The notes beneath the pieces are model-generated. The model made no database searches and had not been told where the DNA came from. It saw only the letters and a program-made list of their open reading frames with translations. A stretch of 64,000 bases of DNA, taken from assembly GCA_009773415.1 (NCBI GenBank), contig WSNO01000007.1:1-64000 (forward strand). The letters are read 5' to 3'. The position numbers and the translations under genes were made by a program. This DNA is from Nitrospirota bacterium (GTDB lineage: Bacteria; Nitrospirota; Thermodesulfovibrionia; Thermodesulfovibrionales; Dissulfurispiraceae). The first letter of the stretch is position 1; every line of letters begins with the position of its first letter. Positions 44,563 through 54,452 of this stretch are shown here, piece by piece.

Positions 44563-45204
44563 TTAAACAGTTTCCTGAAGAACACTGCACCACTGGTCAA
44601 AAAGCAGCAGCTTATCGTCGCCATATCTTCTGATTATTTCCCGAACGCGATGAAGCGGTTTTTCGTTTATAAGACTGTGCTCTTCTTTTGAAAAAAACTT
44701 GTCGGCGAAACAGACAATCTGCTCCTCTCTGGAACAAGGGATCATGTCCCGGAGCGGCAGCGGGAATTGGTTTGTGACGATGTCATCAACGGTCAACCCC
44801 ATGCCGATATGCCGCTCACAGACAAGCGCATGGCGATGCAATCCAATGCTTTCCAGCATTTCGCGTCCGTGGCTTCCGTGAGTTATATACGGGTCGTAGC
44901 CGAAGCATCCGATTTGTGGTGCATAGGTACGGATAATGCCGATATCGTGCAGCAAAGCGGATTCTTCAATAAAAGAGATGTCCAGCGAAGTGTTATCCAG
45001 ACGGCGGGCGATACGCAGTGCCTTGTGAGCTACCACCTTTCCATGATGCACAAGGTAGTGATATGCCTTGGACTCCGGATCGTAAAATTTTCTGATTATT
45101 TTGAGCGTATCCACATCATCATTATAAACATTATAAACCGATCCACGCGCCTGCTTATACTTATAGATGCCATAAAAACTGCTTATTGACAAAATATTAT
45201 GCAT
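44563..45204 (-). CDS. HD-domain metal-dependent phosphohydrolase
   Basis: The protein has an HD domain with a His in YLVHHGKVVAHKALRIA, the HD pair in ALLHDIGIIR, and later THGSHGREML and ERHIGMGLT, consistent with a phosphohydrolase acting on nucleotides or similar phosphates. The start is not clear: ATG at 45204 gives 213 residues, while a GTG at 45114 begins closer to the conserved domain and lies 6 bases after a TATAAT box. I annotate the ATG. It converges on argS and is divergent from the OFA transporter. Confidence 0.78.
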   Translation of the reverse strand: MHNILSISSFYGIYKYKQARGSVYNVYNDDVDTLKIIRKFYDPESKAYHYLVHHGKVVAHKALRIARRLDNTSLDISFIEESALLHDIGIIRTYAPQIGCFGYDPYITHGSHGREMLESIGLHRHALVCERHIGMGLTVDDIVTNQFPLPLRDMIPCSREEQIVCFADKFFSKEEHSLINEKPLHRVREIIRRYGDDKLLLFDQWCSVLQETV

Positions 45205-45293
45205 TGTCTTTTTGATGATCGCTGTGGCACCATAACGCTTCGTGTCATCTGCACGTCTTAGCATCAAAATAATACAGCGAAGGTGAGGGGGAT

Positions 45294-46619
45294 ATGTCAG
45301 AAGTGGTGCGGAAAGTTCCTGTCAGGGCTTGGATTGTTACCGGGGCCGGCGTTGCTGTTAATCTCTGTCTGGGCATATTGTATGCGTGGAGCGTCTGGAA
45401 AGGCGTTCTTGTCAACGGTGCCAAAGCGAATGCGGGCGAGGTCATGACCGGCATCAACGCCGGTTGGCCGTATCTGACCGATTTTCAGGGCACGGTTGCC
45501 TATTCGCTGTGCGGACTGATTTTTGCAATTTTCATGATTGCAGGCGGCAGGATTTTTGATAAATTCGGTCCGAAAGTCAGCGTCATGATTGGCGGTGTGT
45601 TTCTCGGAGCCGGCTGCATTCTTGCCGGTCTGATGAAAAGCTATACAGGGCTTTTGCTCGGATTTGGCGTGCTTGGCGGCATTGGCATGGGCATCGCGTA
45701 TGCCGCACCGACGCCGACCGCCCTCCGGTGGTTCGGTCCTGCCAAGTACGGTCTTATAGCGGGCATCACGGTGGGTGGATTCGGAGGAGCCGCCATGTAC
45801 ATCTCTCCGCTTGGCAACTATTTGGTAGAAACCTTCGGAATCAGCGGCAGCTTTTTCGCATTCGGGGCAGCGTTTACTGCAGTTATCATAATTGCTGCGC
45901 AATTTCTCTCACTGCCGCCTGCCGGGTATGTTGCGCCTGCGCCACCTGCAAACAAGAAACTGTCGGCTCCCGCTGCAGACTGGATGCCGAATGAAATGCT
46001 CAAAACCTGGCAGTACTATGCGCTTGTCTTCATGTTTGTCGGCACTGCGCAGTCGGGCCTGCTGGTCATAGCGAATGCTGCGCCCATTTTGAAAAAAACG
46101 GCTGTCTCAACTGGGTTTTTCGCTCAGAATGCCTGGATTCTGGCTGCCTACGGCGGATTGGTTAATGCGATTGGTCGAGTCGGCACAGGACTCTATTCCG
46201 ACGTTATCGGCCGCAGGAATGCCTACACTGTCAACTGCCTCGTCTGTGCGTTCTTTTTGCTGGCAATGCCGTGGATTATCAGCACGGCGAATGTTGTGCT
46301 GCTGTTTCTTGCGGTCGGCGTTGCATACTGGCAGTATGGCGGCGGTCTGGCGCTGATGCCTGCTAATGCAGCAGATTTTTTCGGCAAGAAAAATCTCGGC
46401 ATCAACTACGGACTAATTTTTCTCGGATGGGGCTTCGGCTTTTTTGTTCCGCTTGCTGCCGGCATTGTCAAAGATATGACCGGCTCATACGATCTCGCCT
46501 TTTACGGTTCGGGAGCCCTGCTGATTGCTGCGGTTGCGCTGAATGTTATCACCCGTCGACCTGAACGTCAGACCGAGGGGGGTAATCCCGAAAGGGTTTT
46601 TGCAAGAGCAGGAAACTGA
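45294..46619 (+). CDS. OFA-family MFS transporter (oxalate/formate antiporter type)
   Basis: The 441-residue protein has twelve predicted membrane helices in two halves split by a short polar loop (about residues 205-225). The opening ending WIVTGAGVAVNLCLGILYAWSVWK, and the GGxxGxGIAYAAPTPTALRWF segment, are typical of the OFA family (2.A.1.11). Substrates could be oxalate, formate, lactate, acetate or other carboxylates, and sequence does not decide. A GGTGAGGGGG ribosome site fixes the start. No catabolic partner gene is adjacent. Confidence 0.9.
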   Translation: MSEVVRKVPVRAWIVTGAGVAVNLCLGILYAWSVWKGVLVNGAKANAGEVMTGINAGWPYLTDFQGTVAYSLCGLIFAIFMIAGGRIFDKFGPKVSVMIGGVFLGAGCILAGLMKSYTGLLLGFGVLGGIGMGIAYAAPTPTALRWFGPAKYGLIAGITVGGFGGAAMYISPLGNYLVETFGISGSFFAFGAAFTAVIIIAAQFLSLPPAGYVAPAPPANKKLSAPAADWMPNEMLKTWQYYALVFMFVGTAQSGLLVIANAAPILKKTAVSTGFFAQNAWILAAYGGLVNAIGRVGTGLYSDVIGRRNAYTVNCLVCAFFLLAMPWIISTANVVLLFLAVGVAYWQYGGGLALMPANAADFFGKKNLGINYGLIFLGWGFGFFVPLAAGIVKDMTGSYDLAFYGSGALLIAAVALNVITRRPERQTEGGNPERVFARAGN

Positions 46620-46947
46620 AATGCACTGGTTGAAACTGCTGACATAACCGTATTCAGATGTGCAACTTCATAGCACAAGAAGCGGAGGTTGCCTTCCCAA
46701 ACGTGACCGAAAATAATCCCGGAATTGTCATTGCAATAATCCAAAGCGCTCAAAGCACGGCGGGACGGGCGACGAAGCGGATTTATTCGGCAAAGCGGCA
46801 CTTGCAGGGATGCAGGTGTCAGGCGAATACCTCGGAGGTCAGATGGACGCCGTCCGAGCATGCCATATTTTAGTCTCCGTAAGCTGTCAAGACAGACCAA
46901 CTCAGTGATCGTGAAATCTGGGCAAGGTCAGAAAAAACATAGTGACT
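46620..46947. other. Convergent intergenic region, no feature seen
   Basis: This 328-base stretch between the transporter and the methyltransferase shows no credible gene, RNA or strong terminator. A 110-codon minus-strand frame at 46568-46900 overlaps the transporter and lacks motifs. Confidence 0.5.
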
Positions 46948-48108
46948 TCAGAACTGCAGAAATGCGCATTTGAGGTATTCGGTTTCGGGTGCAGCCAGAA
47001 GGACAGGGTGATCTTTTGCCTGTGAGCGGTATTCGAGCATGCGGGGAGTGCGTCCGGCATCTCGGGCTGCATGACGGAGCATGTCGAGGAAAGACTCGCG
47101 GTCTACATGATGCGAGCATGACGACGTTGCGAGAATGCCGCCTTCAGCGATCAATTTCATGCACATGGCATTTACATCCCGATAGCCGCGGAGGGCTTCC
47201 TTTATTTTTGCCTTGCTTTTCACAAAGGCAGGCGGATCGCAGACAATAATGTCGTATTTTTTTGCAGACGCTGTTTTTCTTTTCAGAAATGCGAAAACAT
47301 CGTCTCTGACCGCAGCGCACCGGCCTGTCAGTCCGTTCAATTCTGCGGTGCGATGCACCTGATGCACGGCGGCCTCTGAATCGTCGACAAACGTGACCTG
47401 CATGCCGCGCATGGCCAATTGCAACCCCCATGCACCGGCATAACAGAACAAGTCCAGCGCTGAATCCCCGTGAGCAATGGCCGCAAGAGCCATGCGGTTT
47501 TCATAGTGGTCCAGAAAGAAGCCGGTTTTTTGTCCGCCGAGCGGGTCAACATCAAAGACTATGCCGCCTTCTGTAATGCGGGGAAGTTTATCTAGCGTGC
47601 CCTTGATAACGCTCTTTTCAGACGGCAAGCCTTCCAGCGCTCGGGACTTGCTGTCGTTGCGGAGAACAATGGTCTCGGGGGAAAGCACCTCATCGAGCGC
47701 AGCAAGAATGACCTCTCGTTGATGCTCCATTCCAAGTGTAAGAATCTGGACGGAAATCGCATCTCCAAAGCGGTCGACTATCAGTCCCGGAAGAGAATCA
47801 CTTTCACTGAAAATGACCCGGTATGAGCTGCGGCCGCTGACATACTGTTTTCGCCGAGCCAGGGCAGCAGCAATCCGCCGCTCGAAAAATGACTTGTCTA
47901 TCGGCTCCTGCTGACGAGTCAACAGACGGACGGCGATGAGGGAATTGGGATTGATATAGCCGATGCCAAGAAAGATATCTTTTGTGTCAAGAACTTCAAC
48001 GAGTGAGCCGGGCTCAAACGTCTTCGGGCTGCCTGCGATTTCATTGGAAAAAATCCACGGGTGCCCGGCAAGAACGCGGCTCGAGCGATGCAGGATTACT
48101 TTCTTCAT
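46948..48108 (-). CDS. RlmI-like class I rRNA (cytosine-5) methyltransferase
   Basis: The 386-residue protein has an N-terminal PUA domain (HPWIFSNEIAG at about 12-22) and a SAM-dependent methyltransferase domain: LFCYAGAWGLQLA (motif I), FVDDSEAAV, DPPAFVKSKAK and LATSSCSHHVDRESF with the catalytic Cys. It resembles RlmI, which makes m5C in 23S rRNA. The exact position is inferred. I chose the ATG at 48108, which lies 5 bases after TACAAT on the minus strand and has no Shine-Dalgarno, another possible leaderless start. Confidence 0.87.
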   Translation of the reverse strand: MKKVILHRSSRVLAGHPWIFSNEIAGSPKTFEPGSLVEVLDTKDIFLGIGYINPNSLIAVRLLTRQQEPIDKSFFERRIAAALARRKQYVSGRSSYRVIFSESDSLPGLIVDRFGDAISVQILTLGMEHQREVILAALDEVLSPETIVLRNDSKSRALEGLPSEKSVIKGTLDKLPRITEGGIVFDVDPLGGQKTGFFLDHYENRMALAAIAHGDSALDLFCYAGAWGLQLAMRGMQVTFVDDSEAAVHQVHRTAELNGLTGRCAAVRDDVFAFLKRKTASAKKYDIIVCDPPAFVKSKAKIKEALRGYRDVNAMCMKLIAEGGILATSSCSHHVDRESFLDMLRHAARDAGRTPRMLEYRSQAKDHPVLLAAPETEYLKCAFLQF

Positions 48109-48174
48109 TAGTAATTGTACGCTATTTTTCAACCGAAAAGCGAAAATGCGCTACAATAGACGTGAGGAGGGCGC

Positions 48175-49107
48175 ATGGAGCTCAAAAACAAGACAATTGA
48201 TGAAATACTATCCTTTCTTTCCCCGTATCTGCATGGTAAATCCAATGCCCTGAAACTTGCACTTGTCGCTTTTTTTTCGCGCGGGCACTTGCTTGTTGAG
48301 GATTTACCGGGCCTCGGCAAAACAACCATAGCGATTGCAATTGCGAAAGCGCTCGGCATGAACTTCGGACGAATTCAATGCACAAGCGATCTGCTGCCGA
48401 GCGACATTACCGGGCTCTCGATGTACAACAAAAATACGAGTGCGTTTGAGTTTCATCCCGGCCCGGTTTTCAATAATATCGTACTCGTGGATGAAATCAA
48501 CCGTGCTACACCGAAAACCCAGAGTGCTCTTCTTGAGGCCATGGCGGAGAAGCAGACGACCATAGAGGGAAAGACCTACAAATTGGCGCGGCCTTTTTTC
48601 GTCATAGCGACGCAGAATCCGGTGGAACAGTTTGGTACCTTTCCCCTTCCGGAGTCACAACTTGACCGTTTCATGATGAAAATAAGTGTCGGCTACCCTG
48701 ACCGGAATGCTGTGATGGCGATCCTGAAGTCGGGAAGCCGCCGGGATGACTTGTATGACATCGTTCCGATGATGAAGAAAGAGGAAGTGATTGCCACTCA
48801 GGAAGATATTCGTACGGGCGTCACGATTTCAGACAAGGTGCTCGACTATATTCTGGACATAGTCGAGACAACGCGCTCCAGCAAATATATCCTCGCGGGA
48901 ATATCGACGCGCGGTGTTCTTGCTGTCCAGGCGACTGCCAGGACGCTCGCGTATTTCAGCGGTCGCGATTATGTCATCCCGGAAGATGTGAAGCTGCTTG
49001 CCCAGTACACGCTGCCGCACCGCCTTATTTACCGCGAAGAATACGGCAGTGTGGACAAGAAGGAGATTATCAAATCGCTCGTCGATCAGATACGCCTTCC
49101 GGTGTAA
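48175..49107 (+). CDS. MoxR-family AAA+ ATPase
   Basis: The 310-residue ATPase has a Walker A site in GLGKTTIAIA (about residue 45), Walker B in VLVDEINRATPKTQSALLEAM, sensor-1 ATQNPVEQFGTFPLPESQLDRF, and the small C-terminal lid. MoxR proteins act as chaperones that mature partner complexes, usually encoded with DUF58 and transglutaminase-like proteins, as here. GAGGAGGGCGC precedes the ATG. Its stop overlaps or abuts the next gene. Confidence 0.93.
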   Translation: MELKNKTIDEILSFLSPYLHGKSNALKLALVAFFSRGHLLVEDLPGLGKTTIAIAIAKALGMNFGRIQCTSDLLPSDITGLSMYNKNTSAFEFHPGPVFNNIVLVDEINRATPKTQSALLEAMAEKQTTIEGKTYKLARPFFVIATQNPVEQFGTFPLPESQLDRFMMKISVGYPDRNAVMAILKSGSRRDDLYDIVPMMKKEEVIATQEDIRTGVTISDKVLDYILDIVETTRSSKYILAGISTRGVLAVQATARTLAYFSGRDYVIPEDVKLLAQYTLPHRLIYREEYGSVDKKEIIKSLVDQIRLPV

Positions 49108-49112
49108 TCCGG

Positions 49113-49979
49113 ATTTCGAAAGCGGGATGGCTTTACATTGCCGTTACCCTGCTGCTCGGATTCGGCGCGGTCAATACCGGCAATAATCTTATCTATCTGA
49201 TTGTTTCAGTCTTTCTCAGCTATATGGTGCTATCTGGCTTTTTCGGGAGATACAATCTTGCATCGGCGGAGGTTGTATTCTCCCTGCCTGATGAAGTGTA
49301 TGCCGGGACGGAGTTTCCTCTTGCCGTAACGCTCCGGAACCGGCGCCTTTTTTTTCCGATCTTTCTGATGAAAGTTCATATAAAAGGCAGGGAACTGCTT
49401 TTCCCGTTTGTGGAGGCGGGGCGCGAGGAGACGCGTCATGTGCAGTGGGAATTTGAACACCGCGGGCGTTACCGGATTTCGGATATCAGTATCTGCTCGG
49501 TCTTTCCGTTCAGTTTTTTCACGCGCTGCCGGGGTTTGCCCGCAGAGCATAACGGAGTTGTGTTTGCACAACCAAAGCAGTGCGCTCTTTTTCAGGGGAC
49601 ATCGTTTTCACATCGGAGAATGCAGGGGGAGCGCTCGCTCGATTCCGCGGGCTTTGATGCGGAGGCAATTTCGGTCCGTGACTATGTGCCTGGCGATCCT
49701 CTGAAGCACATTCACTGGAAGGCGACTGCCCGCACCGGCACTCTCAAGACCAAGGAACTTGCCGCGCTGGTGCACGCACCGGTTGTGGTTGAGTTCGATC
49801 GAGTGCAGATTGAGAGCATCGAAGAGCGAATATCGTGCATTACCGGGTTCATTCTGCAACTGCATCGGCGCGGCACGCCGGTGGGGCTGTCTCTCGGCGA
49901 CAGACTGTTCAAGCCGTCTGTGCTTCAGACCCACAAGCGCGCCATGCTTCGGGAGCTTGCGCTCTATGGAAGCGAATAG
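49113..49979 (+). CDS. DUF58 membrane protein, non-ATG start
   Basis: The protein has two N-terminal membrane helices, beginning GWLYIAVTLLLGFGAVNTG and continuing to residue about 45, and a DUF58/VWA-like domain with the typical AEVVFSLPDEVYAG and VRDYVPGDPLKHIHWKATAR. The first ATG (49224) would remove the conserved membrane helices. The frame is open upstream to the moxR stop but contains no ATG, GTG or TTG. Candidate starts are ATT at 49113 or ATC at 49107, the latter sharing a base with the moxR TAA. I annotate 49113. The 3' end overlaps the next gene by 14 bases. Confidence 0.8.
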   Translation: MSKAGWLYIAVTLLLGFGAVNTGNNLIYLIVSVFLSYMVLSGFFGRYNLASAEVVFSLPDEVYAGTEFPLAVTLRNRRLFFPIFLMKVHIKGRELLFPFVEAGREETRHVQWEFEHRGRYRISDISICSVFPFSFFTRCRGLPAEHNGVVFAQPKQCALFQGTSFSHRRMQGERSLDSAGFDAEAISVRDYVPGDPLKHIHWKATARTGTLKTKELAALVHAPVVVEFDRVQIESIEERISCITGFILQLHRRGTPVGLSLGDRLFKPSVLQTHKRAMLRELALYGSE

Positions 49980-51909
49980 TATACGTATCGAAACGGTCGT
50001 CAAGGCACTGACGTATGCGGTCTGCGTGCTTGCATTTGCCATGGTCGCACGTGCGGCCGGGCTGAGCTATGCCCTGATCTTTCTCGGTCTGCTCACACTC
50101 TCCATTTATTTTGAGCGGCACTCATATTTTGCCGTTCCACGATGGCTGTTGAACCTGATAGCTGTCGCTTTTGTTGTGATAACCTTTTTCCGCGTTTCGC
50201 TGGCCGACCCGGTAACCCCGGTACTCCAGATGCTGCTGATTATGGTCGGCATCAAGCTCCTCGAGAAGAAGGGGTTTCGGGATTTCATGCAGATTTATCT
50301 GCTTTCTGTTTTTCTGCTTGCGGGGTCGGCGCTGGTATCAATAGATATGGATTTTCTTGCAGCGCTGATTATCATGATGTATCTGCTTTCAACCGCTATT
50401 GTTTTTCTTACATACTATGCGCAGGATGCTTCTCTTGAGGTTTTGCGACCGGCGGTGCGGCGCATGCTTGTAATGTCATTGCTGATTCCGACCATTGCCG
50501 TTCCCCTGAGCCTTCTTCTCTTTATTATTCTGCCGCGATCCACTTTTCCGCTTATGACCTTTCTGAACCGTGGAGGGGTGGCATCGACCGGATTCAGCGA
50601 GCAGGTTTCGCTGGGAGATGTTGCCGGCATTCAGGAAGATGCATCGATTGCATTCCGGGCTGAAATGCCGCGCATCGCTGACCATGATTTATACTGGAGA
50701 GGACTGGTGCTTGATACGTTTGACGGCAAAAAATGGACGCGTTCCACGAATCTGCCCGAAGCCGTCGGGTTTCTGGAAACGCATGCCCGGACGATACCCC
50801 ACATTATTTATCTGGAACCGTACCAGAACCGCTATCTCTTTGCGCTGGATAGGCCAGTGTCCGTTTCGCTGACGCAGGCAAGAATTTCCCGTGACCTTAC
50901 TATCACACTGCCGGCCGTATTTGAACGCAGAATCCGGTATGAAGCTGTCTCAGCGCCGGTGTCGCAGTCAAGTGATCTGGAAGTCATCTATGAGAAGTAC
51001 CTGCAGTTGCCGGAGCTGCAGTGGGACGAAGTGCGATCCCTTACCAGTGCCGTGGTTGGAAACGCGAAAGGGCATGAAGCGGCTGCTGCCATCGCTCGCT
51101 ATCTTCGCGAAAGCGGTGTTTTCTCCTATAAGCTGAGTGCGCTGCCTCTGAGCGATGACCCGGTGCATGCGTTTCTTTTTCAGGTTCGGGCTGGCAACTG
51201 CGAATATTTCGCATCGGTCATGGCTGTGATGCTTCGCATGATTGACGTCCCGGCGCGACTGGTCGGCGGGTATCGCGGGGGGTATTACAGTGAAATTGCC
51301 GGATACTACGCTGTACCGCAGAAGAGTGCTCATGTCTGGGTGGAAGCGTTTATCCCCGGACGCGGCTGGGTAAGGTTTGATCCGACTCCGGCATCCTCAG
51401 AAAGCTTTTCTGAGGCACTGGAGCGGAGCTTTGCGCTGAGAATCAGAATGCTTATTGACTATATTCAATATGCATGGAACGCTTTTGTCGTCAATTATGA
51501 TTTTCAGATGCAGGTGCAGCTTTTCAAGTCGATTCGCGACGGGGCGCGCAAGCTTGACATCCGGGTATCGCTCGACCGGAAGGTGTTGGTCATTACAGGA
51601 GCATGCCTGCTTGCACTTGGTCTGGCCGGAGGCGGCATCTGGCATCTGAAGAACCGAAAACGACCTGAGCAGAGACTTCTTGAGCATTATTTTCGTCAAA
51701 TGCAGCGCTTCGGTTATATCCGACAACCAGGAGAAGGGCTTTCCGAAATGACTTCACGCATTATTCAGAGCGACCTGCGCACGCAGGCAGTGCGTTTTGT
51801 AGAGCTGTATCAGCGCTGTTTCTACCGTGAGGGCTTTTTTGCCGAAAAAGCCGTGCGAGAACTTGGAGATATTCTGGAAATTATCGAAGGAATTCAATAT
51901 GATATATGA
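49966..51909 (+). CDS. TgpA-like transglutaminase membrane protein
   Basis: The 647-residue protein has about six N-terminal membrane helices (to about 190), a DUF3488-like segment, a transglutaminase core near 400-480, a further membrane helix near 550 and a DUF4129-like tail. The catalytic triad is visible: Cys in AGNCEYFASVMAVMLR, His in SAHVWVEAFIPG and Asp in VRFDPTP. It is the third gene of the MoxR-DUF58-TgpA unit, thought to act on envelope peptides or proteins. The ATG at 49966 overlaps the DUF58 gene. Confidence 0.9.
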   Translation: MEANSIRIETVVKALTYAVCVLAFAMVARAAGLSYALIFLGLLTLSIYFERHSYFAVPRWLLNLIAVAFVVITFFRVSLADPVTPVLQMLLIMVGIKLLEKKGFRDFMQIYLLSVFLLAGSALVSIDMDFLAALIIMMYLLSTAIVFLTYYAQDASLEVLRPAVRRMLVMSLLIPTIAVPLSLLLFIILPRSTFPLMTFLNRGGVASTGFSEQVSLGDVAGIQEDASIAFRAEMPRIADHDLYWRGLVLDTFDGKKWTRSTNLPEAVGFLETHARTIPHIIYLEPYQNRYLFALDRPVSVSLTQARISRDLTITLPAVFERRIRYEAVSAPVSQSSDLEVIYEKYLQLPELQWDEVRSLTSAVVGNAKGHEAAAAIARYLRESGVFSYKLSALPLSDDPVHAFLFQVRAGNCEYFASVMAVMLRMIDVPARLVGGYRGGYYSEIAGYYAVPQKSAHVWVEAFIPGRGWVRFDPTPASSESFSEALERSFALRIRMLIDYIQYAWNAFVVNYDFQMQVQLFKSIRDGARKLDIRVSLDRKVLVITGACLLALGLAGGGIWHLKNRKRPEQRLLEHYFRQMQRFGYIRQPGEGLSEMTSRIIQSDLRTQAVRFVELYQRCFYREGFFAEKAVRELGDILEIIEGIQYDI

Positions 51910-51993
51910 TTACTACATTGCTATGACAATTTTTTGCGGGTTTGGTGTAAAATGAACATACGATGGTAAATTTCCACACTTCAGGAGGCTGCC

Positions 51994-52224
51994 ATGAATG
52001 ACGAAAAGATTGTTGAAGTCCTGAAATCGGAGAATGAGGATTTCAGGAAGCTGTACATCGAACACCGGCATCTTGATGAACTGCTTACAAATTTCACCAC
52101 AAAGCATTATCTGTCACCCGAAGAAGAAATTGAAAAGAAACGGCTGCAGAAAGAAAAGCTCTTCAAAAAAGATAAAATGGCAGCACTTATCCGTGATTAC
52201 CGGGCTCATCAGCCCCAGGCATAA
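51994..52224 (+). CDS. DUF465 (YdcH-family) small protein
   Basis: The 76-residue protein is all helical and highly charged, with the DUF465 pattern: HRHLDELLTN, then SPEEEIEKKRLQKEKLFKKDKM. YdcH homologues have no proven function. TCAGGAGGCTGCC is a good ribosome site. It lies alone between the transglutaminase and ilvD genes. Confidence 0.82.
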   Translation: MNDEKIVEVLKSENEDFRKLYIEHRHLDELLTNFTTKHYLSPEEEIEKKRLQKEKLFKKDKMAALIRDYRAHQPQA

Positions 52225-52291
52225 TTGACGGACAGACATAAGCGATTCAGCCTGAATCCACGACGAATAACGTGAAGGGGATAGTATTGTC

Positions 52292-53950
52292 ATGAGAAGC
52301 AAGATGATCAAATCCGGACTGGAGCGGGTTCCGCACCGTGCGCTCCTCTATGCAACCGGCATTCCGCAGACAGAAATGGACAAGCCGTTCATCGGCGTTG
52401 CTACCAGCTTTACCGATCTCATTCCGGGCCATATCGGGATGCGCGATCTGGAGCGCTTTATCGAAAAGGGCGTTCATACAGGAGGAGGATACCCGTTTTT
52501 TTTCGGCGTGCCGGGCATATGTGACGGCATTGCTATGGGACACAAAGGCATGCATTATTCGCTTGCTTCCCGAGAACTGATAGCCGACATTGTCGAGACG
52601 GTTGCCGAAGGGCACCGGCTTGATGGCCTCGTTTTACTGACCAATTGTGACAAGATTACCCCCGGAATGCTCATGGCGGCTGCCCGACTGAACATACCGA
52701 GCATTGTCGTGACGGCGGGGCCGATGCTCTCCGGTCATCATCGGGGACGACGGCTGAATCTGACGAGCGACACGTTTGAAGCGGTCGGCAAGTACAAAAA
52801 AGGTGTCATTGACGACGATGAGCTGAAGGCACTTGAAGTCTGCGCCTGTCCGGGCGCGGGATCCTGCCAGGGAATGTACACCGCTAACACGATGGCGTGT
52901 GTGACTGAAGCTCTCGGCATGAGCCTGCCTGGCTGTGCTGCAGTTCCTGCAGTAATGGCGGAGAAGCGTCGCATTGCATTTGCAAGCGGCAAGCGGATAG
53001 TTGAGTTGGTAAAGAAAAACATAACGCCGTCGAAAATCCTTACACCTGATGCGTTCCATAACGCCATTACTGTTGATTTGGCGCTCGGCGGTTCGACAAA
53101 TACGGCACTTCATATTCCTGCCGTTGCCCATGAGGCTGGCGTGAAATTGCCGCTTGAAACATTCGATATTATCAGCAAGCAGACTCCGCACATTGCGAAC
53201 ATGATTCCGGGCGGTTCGCATTATATGGAAGATTTGTATCATGCCGGCGGCATCCCCGCAGTTCTTAAGCAGCTCAGGCAACTTCTGAAGCCCAACCCGA
53301 CTGTTTTGGGGAGAGATATCCTAGACATTGCGGATGCCGCGACAGTAATGGACAGCGAGGTTATCCGTCCGATGGATAAGGCCTACCACAAGCAGGGTGG
53401 CATTGCTATTCTTAAGGGCAATCTCGCTCCGCAGGGCGCCGTAGTAAAACAGACCGCAGTGTCGAAAAACATGATGAAATTTGAGGGTGCTGCCAAAGTA
53501 TACGATTCCGAAGAGGCAGCCATGAAAGCGGTTCTTGCCGGGGAGATCACGCCGGGCGATGTTGTTGTCATCCGATACGAAGGACCGAAGGGCGGTCCCG
53601 GCATGCGCGAAATGCTTTCGCCGACCTCCGCCATAGCCGGCATGGGACTGTCTGAATCGGTCGCTCTGATCACGGACGGCAGATTCTCGGGCGGTACCCG
53701 CGGTCCCTGCATAGGTCATGTTTCTCCTGAAGCGATGGAGGGCGGGCCGATTGCGTTCATCCGAAACGGCGACCGCATCCGAATCGACATCACAAAGCGC
53801 ACGCTGGAGCTTCTCGTTTCAGCTGATGAACTGGCAAAACGCCAGGTTGTATGGAAAAAGCCTGAGCCGAAGATCAAGCGCGGCTGGCTGTCTCGTTATT
53901 CGAAGCTTGTTACATCCGCCGGCACCGGTGCAGTGATGAACAGCGAATAA
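52292..53950 (+). CDS. ilvD: Dihydroxy-acid dehydratase
   Basis: IlvD makes the 2-oxo acid precursors of valine, isoleucine and leucine and needs an Fe-S cluster. The 552 residues have cluster ligands in [13 protein letters not shown] and [15 protein letters not shown], and the motifs [20 protein letters not shown] and GHVSPEA. The family places cysteines exactly at these positions. It starts 67 bases after the DUF465 gene, and tRNA-Gly follows on the same strand after 24 bases. Confidence 0.96.
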   Translation: MRSKMIKSGLERVPHRALLYATGIPQTEMDKPFIGVATSFTDLIPGHIGMRDLERFIEKGVHTGGGYPFFFGVPGICDGIAMGHKGMHYSLASRELIADIVETVAEGHRLDGLVLLTNCDKITPGMLMAAARLNIPSIVVTAGPMLSGHHRGRRLNLTSDTFEAVGKYKKGVIDDDELKALEVCACPGAGSCQGMYTANTMACVTEALGMSLPGCAAVPAVMAEKRRIAFASGKRIVELVKKNITPSKILTPDAFHNAITVDLALGGSTNTALHIPAVAHEAGVKLPLETFDIISKQTPHIANMIPGGSHYMEDLYHAGGIPAVLKQLRQLLKPNPTVLGRDILDIADAATVMDSEVIRPMDKAYHKQGGIAILKGNLAPQGAVVKQTAVSKNMMKFEGAAKVYDSEEAAMKAVLAGEITPGDVVVIRYEGPKGGPGMREMLSPTSAIAGMGLSESVALITDGRFSGGTRGPCIGHVSPEAMEGGPIAFIRNGDRIRIDITKRTLELLVSADELAKRQVVWKKPEPKIKRGWLSRYSKLVTSAGTGAVMNSE

Positions 53951-53974
53951 GGTTCGTGGTATGCTAAAGGGCGT

Positions 53975-54046
53975 GCGGGCGTAACTCAGTGGTAGAGTGT
54001 TAGCTTCCCAAGCTGAAGGTCGCGAGTTCGAATCTCGTCGCCCGCT
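53975..54046 (+). tRNA. tRNA-Gly (anticodon CCC)
   Basis: The acceptor stem GCGGGCG pairs with CGCCCGC. The D-arm contains ACTCAGTGGTAGAGT, the anticodon stem is TTAGC/GCTGA around TTCCCAA (anticodon CCC), and the T-arm has GCGAGTTCGAATCTCGT. The discriminator is U, as usual for bacterial tRNA-Gly, and CCA is not encoded. A strong terminator follows. Confidence 0.95.
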
Positions 54047-54061
54047 TGTTCTGTTCATCGG

Positions 54062-54095
54062 GGCCTCTCGCAGGAGAGGCCTTTGTTTGTTTTTC
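54062..54095 (+). terminator. Terminator of tRNA-Gly
   Basis: GGCCTCTC and GAGAGGCC form an 8-bp perfect stem with the loop GCAG, followed by TTTGTTTGTTTTT. Confidence 0.9.
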
Positions 54096-54452
54096 GCTAT
54101 CGGCTCTGATTGCTATTACTCCGGCAATTGAAATTGTCCTACGAAGCGTCCTATTCAACGCTTGATTCTGAATAGGTTTGCTCTCACAAGCGGGCTTGTT
54201 TAGTTGCCGCAGTAATAATATAAGAGCACAGAAATCCGGCAGTTTGTTATGGACGGTTGTGACATTCCTGCTAATCTCGTTTGACAACAGGGCGCTTTTC
54301 TGTTAGCTTCTACCTAATATAGCTGTGAAGCAATCGTCACGTTTTGTCCTGACAGAGGTTGAAAACCCGGCAATTCCTGCGAGCAGCGGAACTCTCTCCT
54401 TCGTCGCTGGGAGGCGCTGCTTTCATATTGCATAACTGAGGAGGAAGAGATT
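54096..54452. other. Intergenic leader region before the signalling operon
   Basis: No gene is seen in these 357 bases. TTGACA occurs at about 54280, with no clear -10 at normal spacing. The final 100 bases before the AGGAGGAAGAG ribosome site are G+C-rich and could fold, but I could not match them to c-di-GMP or c-di-AMP riboswitch consensus elements. Confidence 0.4.

Noticed and set aside
46568-46900. 110-codon minus-strand frame after the OFA transporter
   Set aside because: Overlaps the end of the transporter, no motifs, arginine-rich shadow-like composition.
53971-54046. tRNA-Gly as an integration site
   Set aside because: No integrase gene and no second copy of the tRNA 3' end were seen downstream.
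54300-54452. Possible c-di-GMP or c-di-AMP riboswitch before the MshEN-like gene
   Set aside because: The region is G+C-rich and could fold, but I could not find the conserved GEMM or ydaO sequence blocks.
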